Shown piece after piece: positions 36,673-45,635 of a stretch of DNA of 64,000 bases. The notes under the pieces were generated by a model, which saw only the letters and a program-made list of their open reading frames with translations, was not told the DNA's origin and searched no databases. The translations under genes were made by a program, and so were the position numbers. The stretch is taken from the NCBI RefSeq assembly GCF_003217095.1, contig NZ_QJSR01000002.1, positions 1 through 64,000 on the forward strand, read 5' to 3'. Source of the stretch: Rhizobium sp. PP-CC-3A-592 (GTDB lineage: Bacteria; Pseudomonadota; Alphaproteobacteria; Rhizobiales; Rhizobiaceae). Each line of letters begins with the position of its first letter. Position 1 is the stretch's first letter.

Positions 36673-36726
36673 GGCGACGTGAAAACGTTGCACCTTCGGC
36701 TTGGCGGCCTATGTCAGAGCCTGACA

Positions 36727-36747
36727 ATCGGCGGAGGTTCCGCCGAT
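36727..36747 (+). other. intercistronic hairpin
   Basis: A perfect 9-base stem, ATCGGCGGA/TCCGCCGAT, has a 3-base loop in the 109-base gap before the MDR gene. There is no T tract, so it is either an inefficient terminator or an mRNA stability element. Confidence 0.5.
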
Positions 36748-36781
36748 CCGCCGCGTTGGCGGAGACAGCGAGGAAGATGGT

Positions 36782-37804
36782 ATGACAGACCTTACGAACA
36801 CACGGATCACGCTGGCCCGCCGACCACAGGGCGCGCCGGTGGCGGAGGATTTCCACATCGAGCAGGTGCCCGTACCCCAGCCATCCCAGGGGGAGGTTCT
36901 GTTGAAGACCCTGCATCTCTCGCTCGACCCCTATATGCGCGGGCGGATGAGCACGGCAAAATCCTACGCCAAGCCGGTCGAGATCGGCGGCGTCATGGAG
37001 GGCGGTACGGTGGCCGAGGTGGTCGCCTCGAACCACGCCGATTTCAAGACCGGCGACATCGTCCTCTCCCATTCCGGCTGGCAGTCCTACGCGCTGTCGG
37101 ACGGCAAAGGCCTGCGCAAGCTCGACCCGGATGCGGCGCCCATTTCCACGGCCCTCGGCGTTCTCGGCATGCCGGGCTTTACCGCCTATGCCGGGCTGCT
37201 CACCATCGGCCAGCCGAAGCCGGGTGAGACGGTGGTGGTGGCCGCCGCCAGCGGTGCCGTCGGCTCCGTCGTCGGGCAGATCGCCCGGATCAAGGGCGCG
37301 CGCGCCGTGGGCATTGCCGGCGGGCCGGACAAATGCGCCTTCCTGCGGGACGAGCTGGGCTTCGATGTCGCGGTGGATCACCGGGCGCCGGATTTCGCCG
37401 AGCAGCTGAAGGCGGCATGCCCCGACGGCATCGACGTCTATTTCGAAAATGTCGGCGGTCACGTCTTCGAGGCCGTGTTCCCGCTGCTCAACACCTATGC
37501 GCGGGTACCGGTCTGCGGCCTCATCGCGCATTACAACCAGGACGGAAACGCACCTGCCGGGCCGGATCGTCTGTCGGGCTTCATGCGCCAGGTGCTGAGC
37601 CGCAGCCTGCAGATCCGTGGCTTCATCCAGCTTGAGTTCAGCGACCAGCGCGACACCTTCCTGAAAGACGCCGCCGGCTGGATCGCCGAGGGACGGCTGC
37701 GCTACCGCGAGGACATCGTGGAGGGGCTGGAGAATGCGCCGCAGGCCTTCATCGGGGTGCTGGAGGGCCGCAACTTCGGCAAGCTGGTCGTCAAAGTCGC
37801 CTGA
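36782..37804 (+). CDS. zinc-free MDR NADP-dependent oxidoreductase (LTB4DH/CurA type)
   Basis: A 340-residue medium-chain reductase without the zinc ligands of alcohol dehydrogenases. It has the N-terminal substrate region YMRGRMS, the Rossmann motif AASGAVGSVVGQIARIKGARAVGIAGG, and the family signature YFENVGGHVFEAVFPLLN. Relatives reduce alkenal or alkenone double bonds with NADPH and detoxify reactive carbonyls. Its strand agrees with the preceding sulfur genes, but the 109-base gap and hairpin make operon membership uncertain. Confidence 0.9.
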   Translation: MTDLTNTRITLARRPQGAPVAEDFHIEQVPVPQPSQGEVLLKTLHLSLDPYMRGRMSTAKSYAKPVEIGGVMEGGTVAEVVASNHADFKTGDIVLSHSGWQSYALSDGKGLRKLDPDAAPISTALGVLGMPGFTAYAGLLTIGQPKPGETVVVAAASGAVGSVVGQIARIKGARAVGIAGGPDKCAFLRDELGFDVAVDHRAPDFAEQLKAACPDGIDVYFENVGGHVFEAVFPLLNTYARVPVCGLIAHYNQDGNAPAGPDRLSGFMRQVLSRSLQIRGFIQLEFSDQRDTFLKDAAGWIAEGRLRYREDIVEGLENAPQAFIGVLEGRNFGKLVVKVA

Positions 37805-37838
37805 GCGTCAACGGAGCTGTGCGATCATCAATCGCATT

Positions 37839-37858
37839 GCTCCTGTTCGGGCAGGAGC
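37839..37858 (+). other. hairpin downstream of the MDR gene
   Basis: The stem GCTCCTG/CAGGAGC has a 6-base TTCGGG loop 35 bases after the stop. There is no T tract. It may still block readthrough or protect the message end. Confidence 0.45.
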
Positions 37859-37954
37859 GAGGGGGTTCGGTGCCGTTTCCTTGCACGACCGAAAAAGAGT
37901 GATCGTTTCTCCCGAAAGCCCTCCAAACAAAACGCCCTTCCTCGAAAGCCATCC

Positions 37955-37976
37955 AGTCTACTGAAACGATAGACAT
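37955..37976 (+). promoter_or_regulatory. candidate sulfur-regulon site upstream of the ribose-type importer
   Basis: This site begins AGTCTACTGAAACG and contains the perfect inverted repeat GTCTA-N9-TAGAC. It is about 30-50 bases before the binding-protein start codon. It is the most symmetric copy of the motif shared with 33131, 33355 and 46999. Confidence 0.5.
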
Positions 37977-38006
37977 TATCGAAGTCATGGATGTGGAGAC
38001 GGGGAA

Positions 38007-39020
38007 ATGAGTGATAACGAGGCACGCGGCTGGTTCGGTCGGCGCGAAATTTTGAAGTGGTCGGCGGTCGCCGGCGTTGCTGCCGCGGGCACAACGCTTC
38101 TCAGCGGCACATCGGCTTTCGCCTCTGCGGCCGAAGGCTCGCTGAAGGGCAAGCGTATCGGCATCAGCACGGCGGGAACGGACCATTTCTTCGATCTGCA
38201 GGCCTATAACGCCCAGATCGAGGAAGTGAAGCGGCTCGGTGGCGAGCCGATCGCGGTGGATGCGGGTCGCAACGATGGCAAGCTCGTGTCGCAGTTGCAG
38301 ACGCTGATCGCGCAGAAGCCGGATGCGATCGTGCAGCTGCTCGGCACGCTGACCGTCATCGATCCTTGGCTGAAGAAGGCGCGCGATGCCGGCATTCCCG
38401 TGCTGACGATCGATGTCGGCTCGACGCATTCGCTCAACAATTCGACCTCCGACAACTGGGGCATCGGCAAGGACCTGGCGCTGCAGCTGGTGTCGGACAT
38501 CGGGGGCGAGGGCAATATCGTCGTGTTCAACGGCTTCTACGGCGTCACCCCTTGCGCCATCCGCTACGACCAGTTGGTGAACGTGGTGAAATACTTCCCC
38601 AAGGTGAAGATCCTCGAGCCCGAGCTGCGCGACGTCATTCCGAACACGGTGCAGGACGCCTTCACGCAGATCACCGCCATTCTCAACAAGTATCCCGAGA
38701 AGGGTTCGATCAGGGCGATCTGGTCGGCCTGGGACATTCCGCAGCTGGGCGCGACGCAGGCGCTGACCGCAGCCGGCCGCACCGAAATCCGCACCTATGG
38801 CGTGGACGGCAGCCCCGAAGTGCTGCAGCTGGTGGCGGACCCGGCATCGCCTGCCGCCGCAGACGTCGCCCAGCAACCGGCAGAGCTCGGCCGCACGGCC
38901 ATCCGCAACGTCGCCCGTCTGCTCGCCGGCGAGACGCTGCCGCGCGAGACCTATGTCCCCGCGCTTCTCGCCAACAAGGCGAACGTCAACGACGTCACCA
39001 AGAAACTCGGTATCGGCTGA
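38007..39020 (+). CDS. ribose-type ABC importer binding protein
   Basis: A 337-residue periplasmic-binding protein of the RbsB (Peripla_BP_4) class. The N-terminus has a Tat-like motif (GRREILKWSAVAGVAAAG) and cleavage near AFA|SAAEG, so export may be by the Tat route after cytoplasmic folding. The mature domain has IGISTAGTDHFFDLQAYNAQIEEVKRLGGEPI and the ligand-proximal IDVGSTHSLNNSTSDNWG. Family members bind sugars, autoinducer-2 or small polyols. Its neighbours are DszC-like and DszA-like flavin enzymes, so the ligand may instead be a sulfur compound; this is an inference from context. Confidence 0.9.
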   Translation: MSDNEARGWFGRREILKWSAVAGVAAAGTTLLSGTSAFASAAEGSLKGKRIGISTAGTDHFFDLQAYNAQIEEVKRLGGEPIAVDAGRNDGKLVSQLQTLIAQKPDAIVQLLGTLTVIDPWLKKARDAGIPVLTIDVGSTHSLNNSTSDNWGIGKDLALQLVSDIGGEGNIVVFNGFYGVTPCAIRYDQLVNVVKYFPKVKILEPELRDVIPNTVQDAFTQITAILNKYPEKGSIRAIWSAWDIPQLGATQALTAAGRTEIRTYGVDGSPEVLQLVADPASPAAADVAQQPAELGRTAIRNVARLLAGETLPRETYVPALLANKANVNDVTKKLGIG

Positions 39021-39109
39021 TCCTCCCCAGCCGTCCGCAGGGACCGTGGCCATCCGGGTCGCGGTCCCCGATCGTGTGTCGTTGATCATGTCTGGCAGGA
39101 GTTTGCGAA

Positions 39110-40651
39110 ATGACGTCGCCGCAAGAGGATGAGATCATCCGTCCGGTTATCCGTTTGACCGGGATCGAAAAGAGTTTCGGCGGGACGAAGGCTCTCTCCG
39201 GCGTGTCGCTGACGGTTGCGCGGGGCTCGGTCCACGGTCTCGTCGGGCAGAACGGTGCGGGAAAATCGACGCTGATCAAGCTGCTCGCCGGGCTGCACCG
39301 GGCGGACGCCGGGGAGATCGAGATCGACGGTGTCGTCCACGATCATCTGACACCGCATGCGGTTGAGGCGCTCGGTATCCATTTCATTCACCAGGACCGC
39401 CTGCTGGTGCCGACCTTCACGGTCGGCGAATCGCTCTTCCTCGGCCGCGAGCCGCGCATTGCGGGAACGCCGTTTCTCGATCGTCGCCTGATGCAGCGGC
39501 GCGCAGCCGAGGTTCTCGACCGCTATTTCGGCCTCCGCCTGCCGACATCCGCGCTCATCGCCGAACTCTCCACGGCCGAAAAGCAGATCGTGCAGATCAC
39601 CCGCGCTCTGCTGCATGCGCCGAAGGTTCTCGTATTCGATGAGCCGACGGCAGCACTCGTCCGCCGCGAGGCCGACATGCTCTTCAAGCTGATCCGCCGC
39701 CTGCGCGACGACGGCATCACGGTCATCTACATCTCCCATTATCTCGGCGAGATCGAGGATCTCTGCGACACGGTCACCGTGCTGCGGAACGGCCGCGACG
39801 TCGCGACGAAGCCGGTGGCGGGGACCTCGGCCACCGAGATTGCCGGCCTGATGGTCAATCGCGAGATCGGCGAACTCTACCCGAAGCGGACCGCCGCGCT
39901 CGGCGCGACGCTTCTGCGCGTGGAGGGTTTGAGCGCGCCCGGCCGCTACGAGGATGTGAGCTTTGCCCTGCGCCGCGGCGAGGTGCTCGGCCTGACGGGG
40001 CTTCTCGGCTCGGGTGCCAAGGATCTGGTGCGCACCCTCTTCGGGCTTGAGCAGCCGTCGTCGGGACGTGTCGAGGTGAATGGCGCAACGGTCTGGACGA
40101 AGAGCCCGGCGCAGGCCGCGCGTCGCCGTCTGGCTCTCGTGCCCGAGGATCGCCGCCGCCATGGCGTGGCGCTCGACCTCAGCGTGGCGGAGAACATTAC
40201 ACTCGCGAGCCTCGATCGCTTCACCCGTTTCGGGCTTCTCAATGCCGATACGGAGAAGACGGAAGCGAACCAGCTGATCGAACGCCTGCAGATCAAGACC
40301 GATGGCAGCGATGCGCTGGTGCGCACCCTGTCGGGCGGCAACCAGCAGAAGGTGGCGATCGCCAAGTGGCTGAGCCGTCATTCCGAAATCTACCTGCTCG
40401 ACGAGCCGACCGTGGGTGTCGATGTCGGGGCGAAGGTCGAAATCTACCAGCTGATCGCCGATCTTGCCGCACGCGGCGCCGGTGTCATCGTGCTGTCGTC
40501 CGACCTGCCGGAGCTGTTGGGCATCACCGACCGCATTCTCGTGCTCTTCCGCGGGCGCATCGCAGCAGAGCTCGACACGCGCGAGACCAGCGTCGATGCG
40601 GTCCTTGCCGACGTCACGGGGTCTTCGGAGGCGCTGCGTCATGTCGGTTGA
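39110..40651 (+). CDS. ribose-type ABC importer ATPase (two tandem domains)
   Basis: A 513-residue RbsA-type protein with two nucleotide-binding halves. The first has Walker A GQNGAGKST, a non-canonical signature LSTAEKQIVQITRA and Walker B VLVFDEPTAAL. The second has the usual degenerate P-loop (LLGSGAKDL), the signature LSGGNQQKVAIAKWL and EIYLLDEPTVGVDVG. This asymmetry is normal for the family. The permease start lies 11 bases inside its 3' end. Confidence 0.93.
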   Translation: MTSPQEDEIIRPVIRLTGIEKSFGGTKALSGVSLTVARGSVHGLVGQNGAGKSTLIKLLAGLHRADAGEIEIDGVVHDHLTPHAVEALGIHFIHQDRLLVPTFTVGESLFLGREPRIAGTPFLDRRLMQRRAAEVLDRYFGLRLPTSALIAELSTAEKQIVQITRALLHAPKVLVFDEPTAALVRREADMLFKLIRRLRDDGITVIYISHYLGEIEDLCDTVTVLRNGRDVATKPVAGTSATEIAGLMVNREIGELYPKRTAALGATLLRVEGLSAPGRYEDVSFALRRGEVLGLTGLLGSGAKDLVRTLFGLEQPSSGRVEVNGATVWTKSPAQAARRRLALVPEDRRRHGVALDLSVAENITLASLDRFTRFGLLNADTEKTEANQLIERLQIKTDGSDALVRTLSGGNQQKVAIAKWLSRHSEIYLLDEPTVGVDVGAKVEIYQLIADLAARGAGVIVLSSDLPELLGITDRILVLFRGRIAAELDTRETSVDAVLADVTGSSEALRHVG

Positions 40652-41696
40652 GGCGGTGCCATTCGGCGGTTCGCAACAGGGCGACAACACGCCTGTCCCG
40701 GCGCGCGGTTTCGGTGCGGCCTCCGGCACGGCGGGGCGGCGGATTGCGACGCTGCTGCTGCGCGGCGGGTCGCTTGCCGTCTTCGTCGCGGTGCTGATCG
40801 TCTTCTCCGTCACGGCACCGTATTTTCTGTCGGTCGGCAATATCGGCAATGTGCTCGGCCAGTCGGCGATTGCTGGCGTTCTCGCCATTGGGCTGACGGT
40901 CGTGATGATTGCCGGCGGCGGCAATGTGGTGACGGGCGGCATCGATCTGTCGCTCGCCGCCAACATGGGCCTCAGCGCCGCCGTCTATGCGGCCTTGTCG
41001 CAGGCGGGTCTGGGAGATGCCGCGGCCGTTGCCGGCGCGCTGGCGACGGGGCTTGCGATCGGCATCGTCAATGCGCTGGCCATCACGCTTGCGGGCATCG
41101 TGCCGCTGCTGGCGACGCTGGCCGTCATGAATGTCGTGGCCGGGCTCGAACTCGTGCTGACGCAGAACACCGTCATTCCCGCAACCGGCGATCTGCTCAC
41201 GCTGCTGTCGGGCAGCGGTCCGTTCGATATCCCCGTTCTCGCTTATGTCCTCATCGGCTTCACGCTGGTCGCGGCGCTGGTGGTGCAGGCGACGCCGCTG
41301 GGCCTGCGGCTTTATGCGGTCGGCGAGTTTCCTGAAGCGGCCCGGGCGTCCGGTCTTTCCGTCAAGCCGTTTATCGCCGGTTCGTTCGTGTTCAGCGGGT
41401 TCTGCGGCGGCATCGCCGGCATTCTCTCGGTGTCCTACCTCAGCGGCAGCACGACGGGGGCGGGCGATCTCCTGCTGCCGGTGGTGGTGACCGCGCTGCT
41501 CGGCACCGTCTTCTCGCGCCGGCTGGTGCCGACCGTCACCGGCACGCTGCTCTCGGCGCTGTTCGTCGGTTTCCTCGTCAACGGCTTCCAGCTTCTCAAC
41601 CTTTCCAGCACGCTGGTGAGCGGCATCCAGGGTCTCCTGATCCTCTTCGTCGTGTCCGCCACCACGCTGCTGCGCAAACAGGAGACGTCGGCATGA
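40641..41696 (+). CDS. ribose-type ABC importer permease 1
   Basis: A 351-residue RbsC-type (BPD_transp_2) permease with eight to ten helices and the family run GGGNVVTGGIDLSLAANMGLS. The ATG at 40641 overlaps the ATPase by 11 bases; longer in-frame starts fall inside the ATPase gene. It has a 35-residue polar N-terminal tail. It forms a heterodimer with the next permease, since two different RbsC-type genes are present. Confidence 0.92.
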   Translation: MSVEAVPFGGSQQGDNTPVPARGFGAASGTAGRRIATLLLRGGSLAVFVAVLIVFSVTAPYFLSVGNIGNVLGQSAIAGVLAIGLTVVMIAGGGNVVTGGIDLSLAANMGLSAAVYAALSQAGLGDAAAVAGALATGLAIGIVNALAITLAGIVPLLATLAVMNVVAGLELVLTQNTVIPATGDLLTLLSGSGPFDIPVLAYVLIGFTLVAALVVQATPLGLRLYAVGEFPEAARASGLSVKPFIAGSFVFSGFCGGIAGILSVSYLSGSTTGAGDLLLPVVVTALLGTVFSRRLVPTVTGTLLSALFVGFLVNGFQLLNLSSTLVSGIQGLLILFVVSATTLLRKQETSA

Positions 41697-42688
41697 CGCT
41701 CGTGTCCGGTTCCCAGGCCCGGCTTCCCTATGGCCTGCTGCGCCGCTCTGCCCGGTATGCTCTGGTCGTGGCCTTGGTCGCGGTGTTTGCCGCCTTCTCC
41801 GCGGCAGCGCCGAGCTTCCTCACCGTCGCCAATCTGCAGAGCATCCTCGTCAACAATTTCACGCTGCTCGCCATCGTCTCCATCGCCATGACCTTTGCGG
41901 TGGCAGCCGGCGGCATCGACCTTTCCGTCGGCACGGCGATCGATTTTTCGAGCTTCACCTTCGTTTCGCTGGTGCTGGCCGGGCAGTCGGTGCCGCTTGC
42001 AGCCCTTGCCGGCATCGGCGGCGGTGCGTTGGTCGGGCTCTTCAATGCGGCGCTGATCTCCGGCATCGGCATCTCGCCGTTTCTGGCGACGCTGGGCACG
42101 CTGTTCATCGGTCGCAGCGCCCAGCAGATCCTGACCAATGGCGGCAATCCGGTCTATCTGCCGCCGGCCGGCATTCCCGAAAGCTTCCGGTTTCTTGGTC
42201 GCGGCGTCGTTGCCGGCGTGCCCGTGCCGCTGATCGTTGCGGGGCTCGTCATCGCGGTCGCGGCGATCGTTCTGACGAAGAGCCGCTTCGGCCGCGTGGT
42301 GCTGGCGACCGGCATCGAGGCGAACGTGGTGCGCTATTCCGGCATTGCGCTGAAGGCGCATGTCGCGGTCACCTATCTCCTCGTTTCCGTGATCGCGGCC
42401 ATCGCCGGACTGGTGCTCACCTCGACTGTCACCGTCTACATTCCGTCGTCGGGTAATGCCTTCCTGCTCAACGCCATCGGCGCGACCTTCATCGGCACGA
42501 CGCTCAGCCCGCATGGGCGGCCGAATATCGCCGGCACGGTGCTCGGCGTGTTGCTGCTCAGCATCGTCTCCAATGGACTGCTTCTGACCGGTCTCAATTT
42601 CTATTGGCAGCAGGTGGGCACCGGCCTCCTGATCTTTGCCGTCCTCGCCATCAGCTTTGCCAACCGCAAGGCCGTGGCCCGCGCCTGA
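41693..42688 (+). CDS. ribose-type ABC importer permease 2
   Basis: A 331-residue second RbsC-type permease with the matching run AVAAGGIDLSVGTAIDFSS and eight or more helices. It overlaps permease 1 by four bases (ATGA). Both permeases are intact, unlike the single RbsC of the ribose system, so this is a heterodimeric importer as in AI-2 (LsrC/LsrD) and other members. Confidence 0.92.
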   Translation: MTLVSGSQARLPYGLLRRSARYALVVALVAVFAAFSAAAPSFLTVANLQSILVNNFTLLAIVSIAMTFAVAAGGIDLSVGTAIDFSSFTFVSLVLAGQSVPLAALAGIGGGALVGLFNAALISGIGISPFLATLGTLFIGRSAQQILTNGGNPVYLPPAGIPESFRFLGRGVVAGVPVPLIVAGLVIAVAAIVLTKSRFGRVVLATGIEANVVRYSGIALKAHVAVTYLLVSVIAAIAGLVLTSTVTVYIPSSGNAFLLNAIGATFIGTTLSPHGRPNIAGTVLGVLLLSIVSNGLLLTGLNFYWQQVGTGLLIFAVLAISFANRKAVARA

Positions 42689-42714
42689 CGCGCGGCGCTC
42701 TAGGGAGAAGAGCC

Positions 42715-43935
42715 ATGACCAAACTGATACGCCTCAGCACCCACGACACCGACCGCACGGCAGACAGGATCGCGAGCGAGGAGGAAGCGCTTATCGTCGC
42801 CCGGACGCTGGCCGCGGAGTTCGCCCTGACCGCGAGCGAGCGGGACCGCGACCGGATCCTGCCGCGTGCGGAGATGGACCGGCTCGCCGCCTCCGGCCTT
42901 CTCGCCATCACCGTGCCTGCCGAATATGGCGGCATCGACGTTTCTAACGCCGTGCTGGCCGAGGTCACCGCCATCCTCTCGGAAGCCGATGGCTCGATCG
43001 GGCAGATCCCGCAGAACCATTTCTACATTCTCGAAGCTTTGCGCCATGACGGCACCGACGACCAGAAGCGGTTCTATTACGGCCGCGCGCTGGCCGGCGA
43101 TCGGTTCGGCAATGCTCTGTCGGAAACGGGGACCAAGACCGTCGGGCACTACAATACGCGGCTGACGCGGGATGGCGCCGGCTTTCGCATCGACGGGCGC
43201 AAGTTCTACTCCACCGGCGTGCTCTTTGCCGACTGGATCGCCATCTTCGCGCTCGATGAGGACGAGAAGATCACCATGTCCTTCGTGCCGCGCGGAGCTG
43301 AAGGCATCGAGATCGTTGACGACTGGGACGGTATCGGCCAGCGCACGACCGGCAGCGGCACCACCATCCTCGATGGCGTCCGTGTTCCCCCCAGCGCCGT
43401 GGTGCGGCATCACCAGGGCTTCGAGCGGCCCGGCACGATCGGCTCCGTCGGGCAGATCATTCATGCCGGTATCGACCTCGGCATTGCCCGGGCGGCCTTT
43501 GCCGACATGGTCCGCTTCATTCGTACGGTCTCGCGGCCGTGGACGAACAGCGGCGTTGAGCGGGCGTCGGAAGATCCGCTGACCATCGCGCGGGTCGGGC
43601 AGGTCGCCATCCGCATCGAGGCGGCGACCGCCATGGTGGAGTATGCCGGCCGCAAGGTCGATCACGCCCAGGTCGATCTGACAGAGGAAACCGCCGTCGC
43701 CGCCTCTCTCGCCGTGGCGAGCGCCAAGGTGCTGACCACCGAGATCGCCATCGAGGCCACCAATACGCTGTTCGAGCTTGCCGGCACGGCATCCGCCCGC
43801 GAAGGGCTGAACCTCGACCGCCACTGGCGCAATGCCCGCACCCACACGCTGCACGATCCCGTCCGCTGGAAGTACCACGTGGCCGGAAATTACCACCTCA
43901 ACGACGTAGCCCCGCCCAGAAGCGGCGCCCTCTGA
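42715..43935 (+). CDS. DszC/SfnB-like flavin-dependent monooxygenase
   Basis: A 406-residue protein with the acyl-CoA-dehydrogenase fold. Visible are EMDRLAASGLLAITVPAEYGG, the flavin region SETGTKTVGHYNTRL and the C-terminal signature LDRHWRNARTHTLHDPVRWKYH. That last run characterises the FMNH2-using group with DszC (dibenzothiophene monooxygenase) and SfnB (sulfur acquisition), not acyl-CoA dehydrogenases. The start at 42715 has GGGAGAAG upstream and lies 26 bases after permease 2, so it is in the importer operon. It would oxidise a reduced sulfur compound or sulfone, with reduced flavin from a separate reductase. Confidence 0.87.
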   Translation: MTKLIRLSTHDTDRTADRIASEEEALIVARTLAAEFALTASERDRDRILPRAEMDRLAASGLLAITVPAEYGGIDVSNAVLAEVTAILSEADGSIGQIPQNHFYILEALRHDGTDDQKRFYYGRALAGDRFGNALSETGTKTVGHYNTRLTRDGAGFRIDGRKFYSTGVLFADWIAIFALDEDEKITMSFVPRGAEGIEIVDDWDGIGQRTTGSGTTILDGVRVPPSAVVRHHQGFERPGTIGSVGQIIHAGIDLGIARAAFADMVRFIRTVSRPWTNSGVERASEDPLTIARVGQVAIRIEAATAMVEYAGRKVDHAQVDLTEETAVAASLAVASAKVLTTEIAIEATNTLFELAGTASAREGLNLDRHWRNARTHTLHDPVRWKYHVAGNYHLNDVAPPRSGAL

Positions 43936-43936
43936 G

Positions 43937-44095
43937 AGGCTGTTTGAAAACCCGGACGGGTCGAGCCGTCGGTGCTTTTCGCGCCCCGGTGCGTCGAGAA
44001 TCTTGCCGATATCTCAGGATATCGCCTGCGATCCTCTTCTGCCGGAGCACAAAAATCCCTCGCCGGCTCTCCGCCGCCGGATTCCCAAACAGCCT
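43937..44095. repeat. intergenic element with 10-base terminal inverted repeats
   Basis: AGGCTGTTTG at 43937-43946 is exactly inverted as CAAACAGCCT at 44086-44095, enclosing about 139 bases that carry an internal perfect hairpin (CGATATC-TCAG-GATATCG, 44007-44024). No target duplication was identified. The structure is that of a miniature palindromic element inserted between two operon genes. The family is not identified by name. Confidence 0.6.
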
Positions 44096-44115
44096 ATGAG
44101 GCCAAGGAGACGAGC

Positions 44116-45516
44116 ATGACACGCGAAATCCGGCTGAATGCCTTCGACATGAACTGCGTCGGCCACCAGTCGCCTGGCCTCTGGCGGCATCCGCGCGACC
44201 AGTCGGCGTCCTACAAGGATCTCGACTACTGGGTGAACCTTGCCAAGACGCTCGAGCGCGGCAAGTTCGACGGGCTGTTCATCGCCGATGTGCTCGGGGT
44301 CTACGACGTGCTCAACGGCAATGTGAATGCCGCGCTGAAACATTCGGCCCAGGTGCCGGTAAACGACCCGCTGCAGCTCATCCCGACCATGGCCTATCTC
44401 ACCGAGCATCTCGGTTTCGGCCTGACGGCGTCGCTGTCGTTCGAGCACCCCTACACCTTCGCCCGCCGCATTTCGACGCTCGATCATCTGACCAAGGGCC
44501 GCGTCGGCTGGAACATCGTCACCTCCTATCTCAACAGCGGCGCCCTGAATGTCGGCCAGGCCGGGCAGATGCAGCACGACAACCGCTACGATGTGGCGGA
44601 AGAGTATCTGGAGGTCTGTTACAAGCTCTGGGAGGGCAGCTGGGAGGATGATGCGGTCGTGCGCGACCGCGAAACCGGCATCTTCACGCATCCGTCTAAG
44701 GTTCACGCGATCGGGCATCAGGGTCCGCATTTCAGTGTGCCGGGCATTCATCTGTCCGAGCCGTCGCCCCAGCGTACACCGGTGCTCTACCAAGCCGGCG
44801 CGTCCAGCCGGGGCAAGGATTTCGCCGGCCAGCATGCCGAGTGCATCTTCGTCGCAGCGCCGTCGAAGGCCGTCCTGAAGCGCTATGTCGCCAATGTTCG
44901 CGAAGCCGCTGCGAAGGCAGGGCGCGACCCGCGCGGCATTCTCGCCTTCAATCTGCAGACCGTCATCGTCGGCGAAACCGATGCCGACGCCAAGCGCAAG
45001 TTCGACGAGTACCGCAAATACGTCTCCTACGAGGGCGCGCTGACGCTGATCTCCGGCTGGACCGGCATCGATTTCGGACAGTTCTCGCCGGACGAGGTCC
45101 TGCGCCATCGCTATACCAATGCCGTGCAATCGGCCGTGGAAACCTTCACCACCATCGATCCCGGCAAGGAGTGGACGGTGCGGGAGATGGCCGACTGGGT
45201 CGGTATCGGCGGCTTCGGCCCTGTTTTTGTCGGTTCGCCGCAGACGGTGGCCGATCTCATGCAGGAATGGGTCGAGGAGACCGATGTCGACGGCTTCAAC
45301 CTCGCTTATGCGGTGACGCCGGAGACGTTCGAGGATGCGGTCGATCTGCTGGTGCCGGAACTCCAGAAGCGCGGCGTCTACAAGACGGCGTACCGGCAGG
45401 GGACGCTGCGCGAAAAGCTTTTCGGCGAAGGCCCGCGCCTCGTCGCGCCGCATCCGGGTGCCGCCTATCGCGACCTCGGCCGCGTGGAGCAGAAGCTCGC
45501 CTCCGGGCAGAACTGA
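44116..45516 (+). CDS. DszA/NtaA/SnaA-family FMN-dependent monooxygenase
   Basis: A 466-residue luciferase-like monooxygenase. The ATG at 44116 follows AAGGAGACG; the ORF is open further upstream only because it runs through the inverted-repeat element. Family marks are AFDMNCVGHQSPGLWRHPRD, YDVLNGN, DHLTKGRVGWNIVTSYLNSGALN and TPVLYQAGASSRGKDFAG. Close relatives cleave C-S bonds (DszA), aminopolycarboxylates (NtaA) or act in antibiotic oxidation (SnaA). Next to a DszC/SfnB-like gene the DszA-type role, opening a sulfone to a sulfinate, is the most attractive guess. It needs FMNH2. Confidence 0.88.
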   Translation: MTREIRLNAFDMNCVGHQSPGLWRHPRDQSASYKDLDYWVNLAKTLERGKFDGLFIADVLGVYDVLNGNVNAALKHSAQVPVNDPLQLIPTMAYLTEHLGFGLTASLSFEHPYTFARRISTLDHLTKGRVGWNIVTSYLNSGALNVGQAGQMQHDNRYDVAEEYLEVCYKLWEGSWEDDAVVRDRETGIFTHPSKVHAIGHQGPHFSVPGIHLSEPSPQRTPVLYQAGASSRGKDFAGQHAECIFVAAPSKAVLKRYVANVREAAAKAGRDPRGILAFNLQTVIVGETDADAKRKFDEYRKYVSYEGALTLISGWTGIDFGQFSPDEVLRHRYTNAVQSAVETFTTIDPGKEWTVREMADWVGIGGFGPVFVGSPQTVADLMQEWVEETDVDGFNLAYAVTPETFEDAVDLLVPELQKRGVYKTAYRQGTLREKLFGEGPRLVAPHPGAAYRDLGRVEQKLASGQN

Positions 45517-45576
45517 CGGGTTCGGATGGTTGAGGGCGGCTGCGCAAGGCACGCCGTCCTTCCCGTTTCTCATCTC

Positions 45577-45624
45577 GAAAAAACGCCGTCATCCCGTATG
45601 TGCAGGATGGCGGCGTTTCGTTTT
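45577..45624. terminator. bidirectional terminator
   Basis: The stem AACGCCGTCATCC/GGATGGCGGCGTT has one mismatch and a 10-base loop. It is flanked by A residues on the left and TCGTTTT on the right, so it can terminate both convergent genes. Confidence 0.82.
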
Positions 45625-45635
45625 GCGCAGTTGTT

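Noticed and set aside
43972-44115. A 48-residue N-terminal extension of the DszA-like protein
   Set aside because: It translates the inverted-repeat element; the ATG at 44116 has a proper ribosome site and the conserved family N-terminus.
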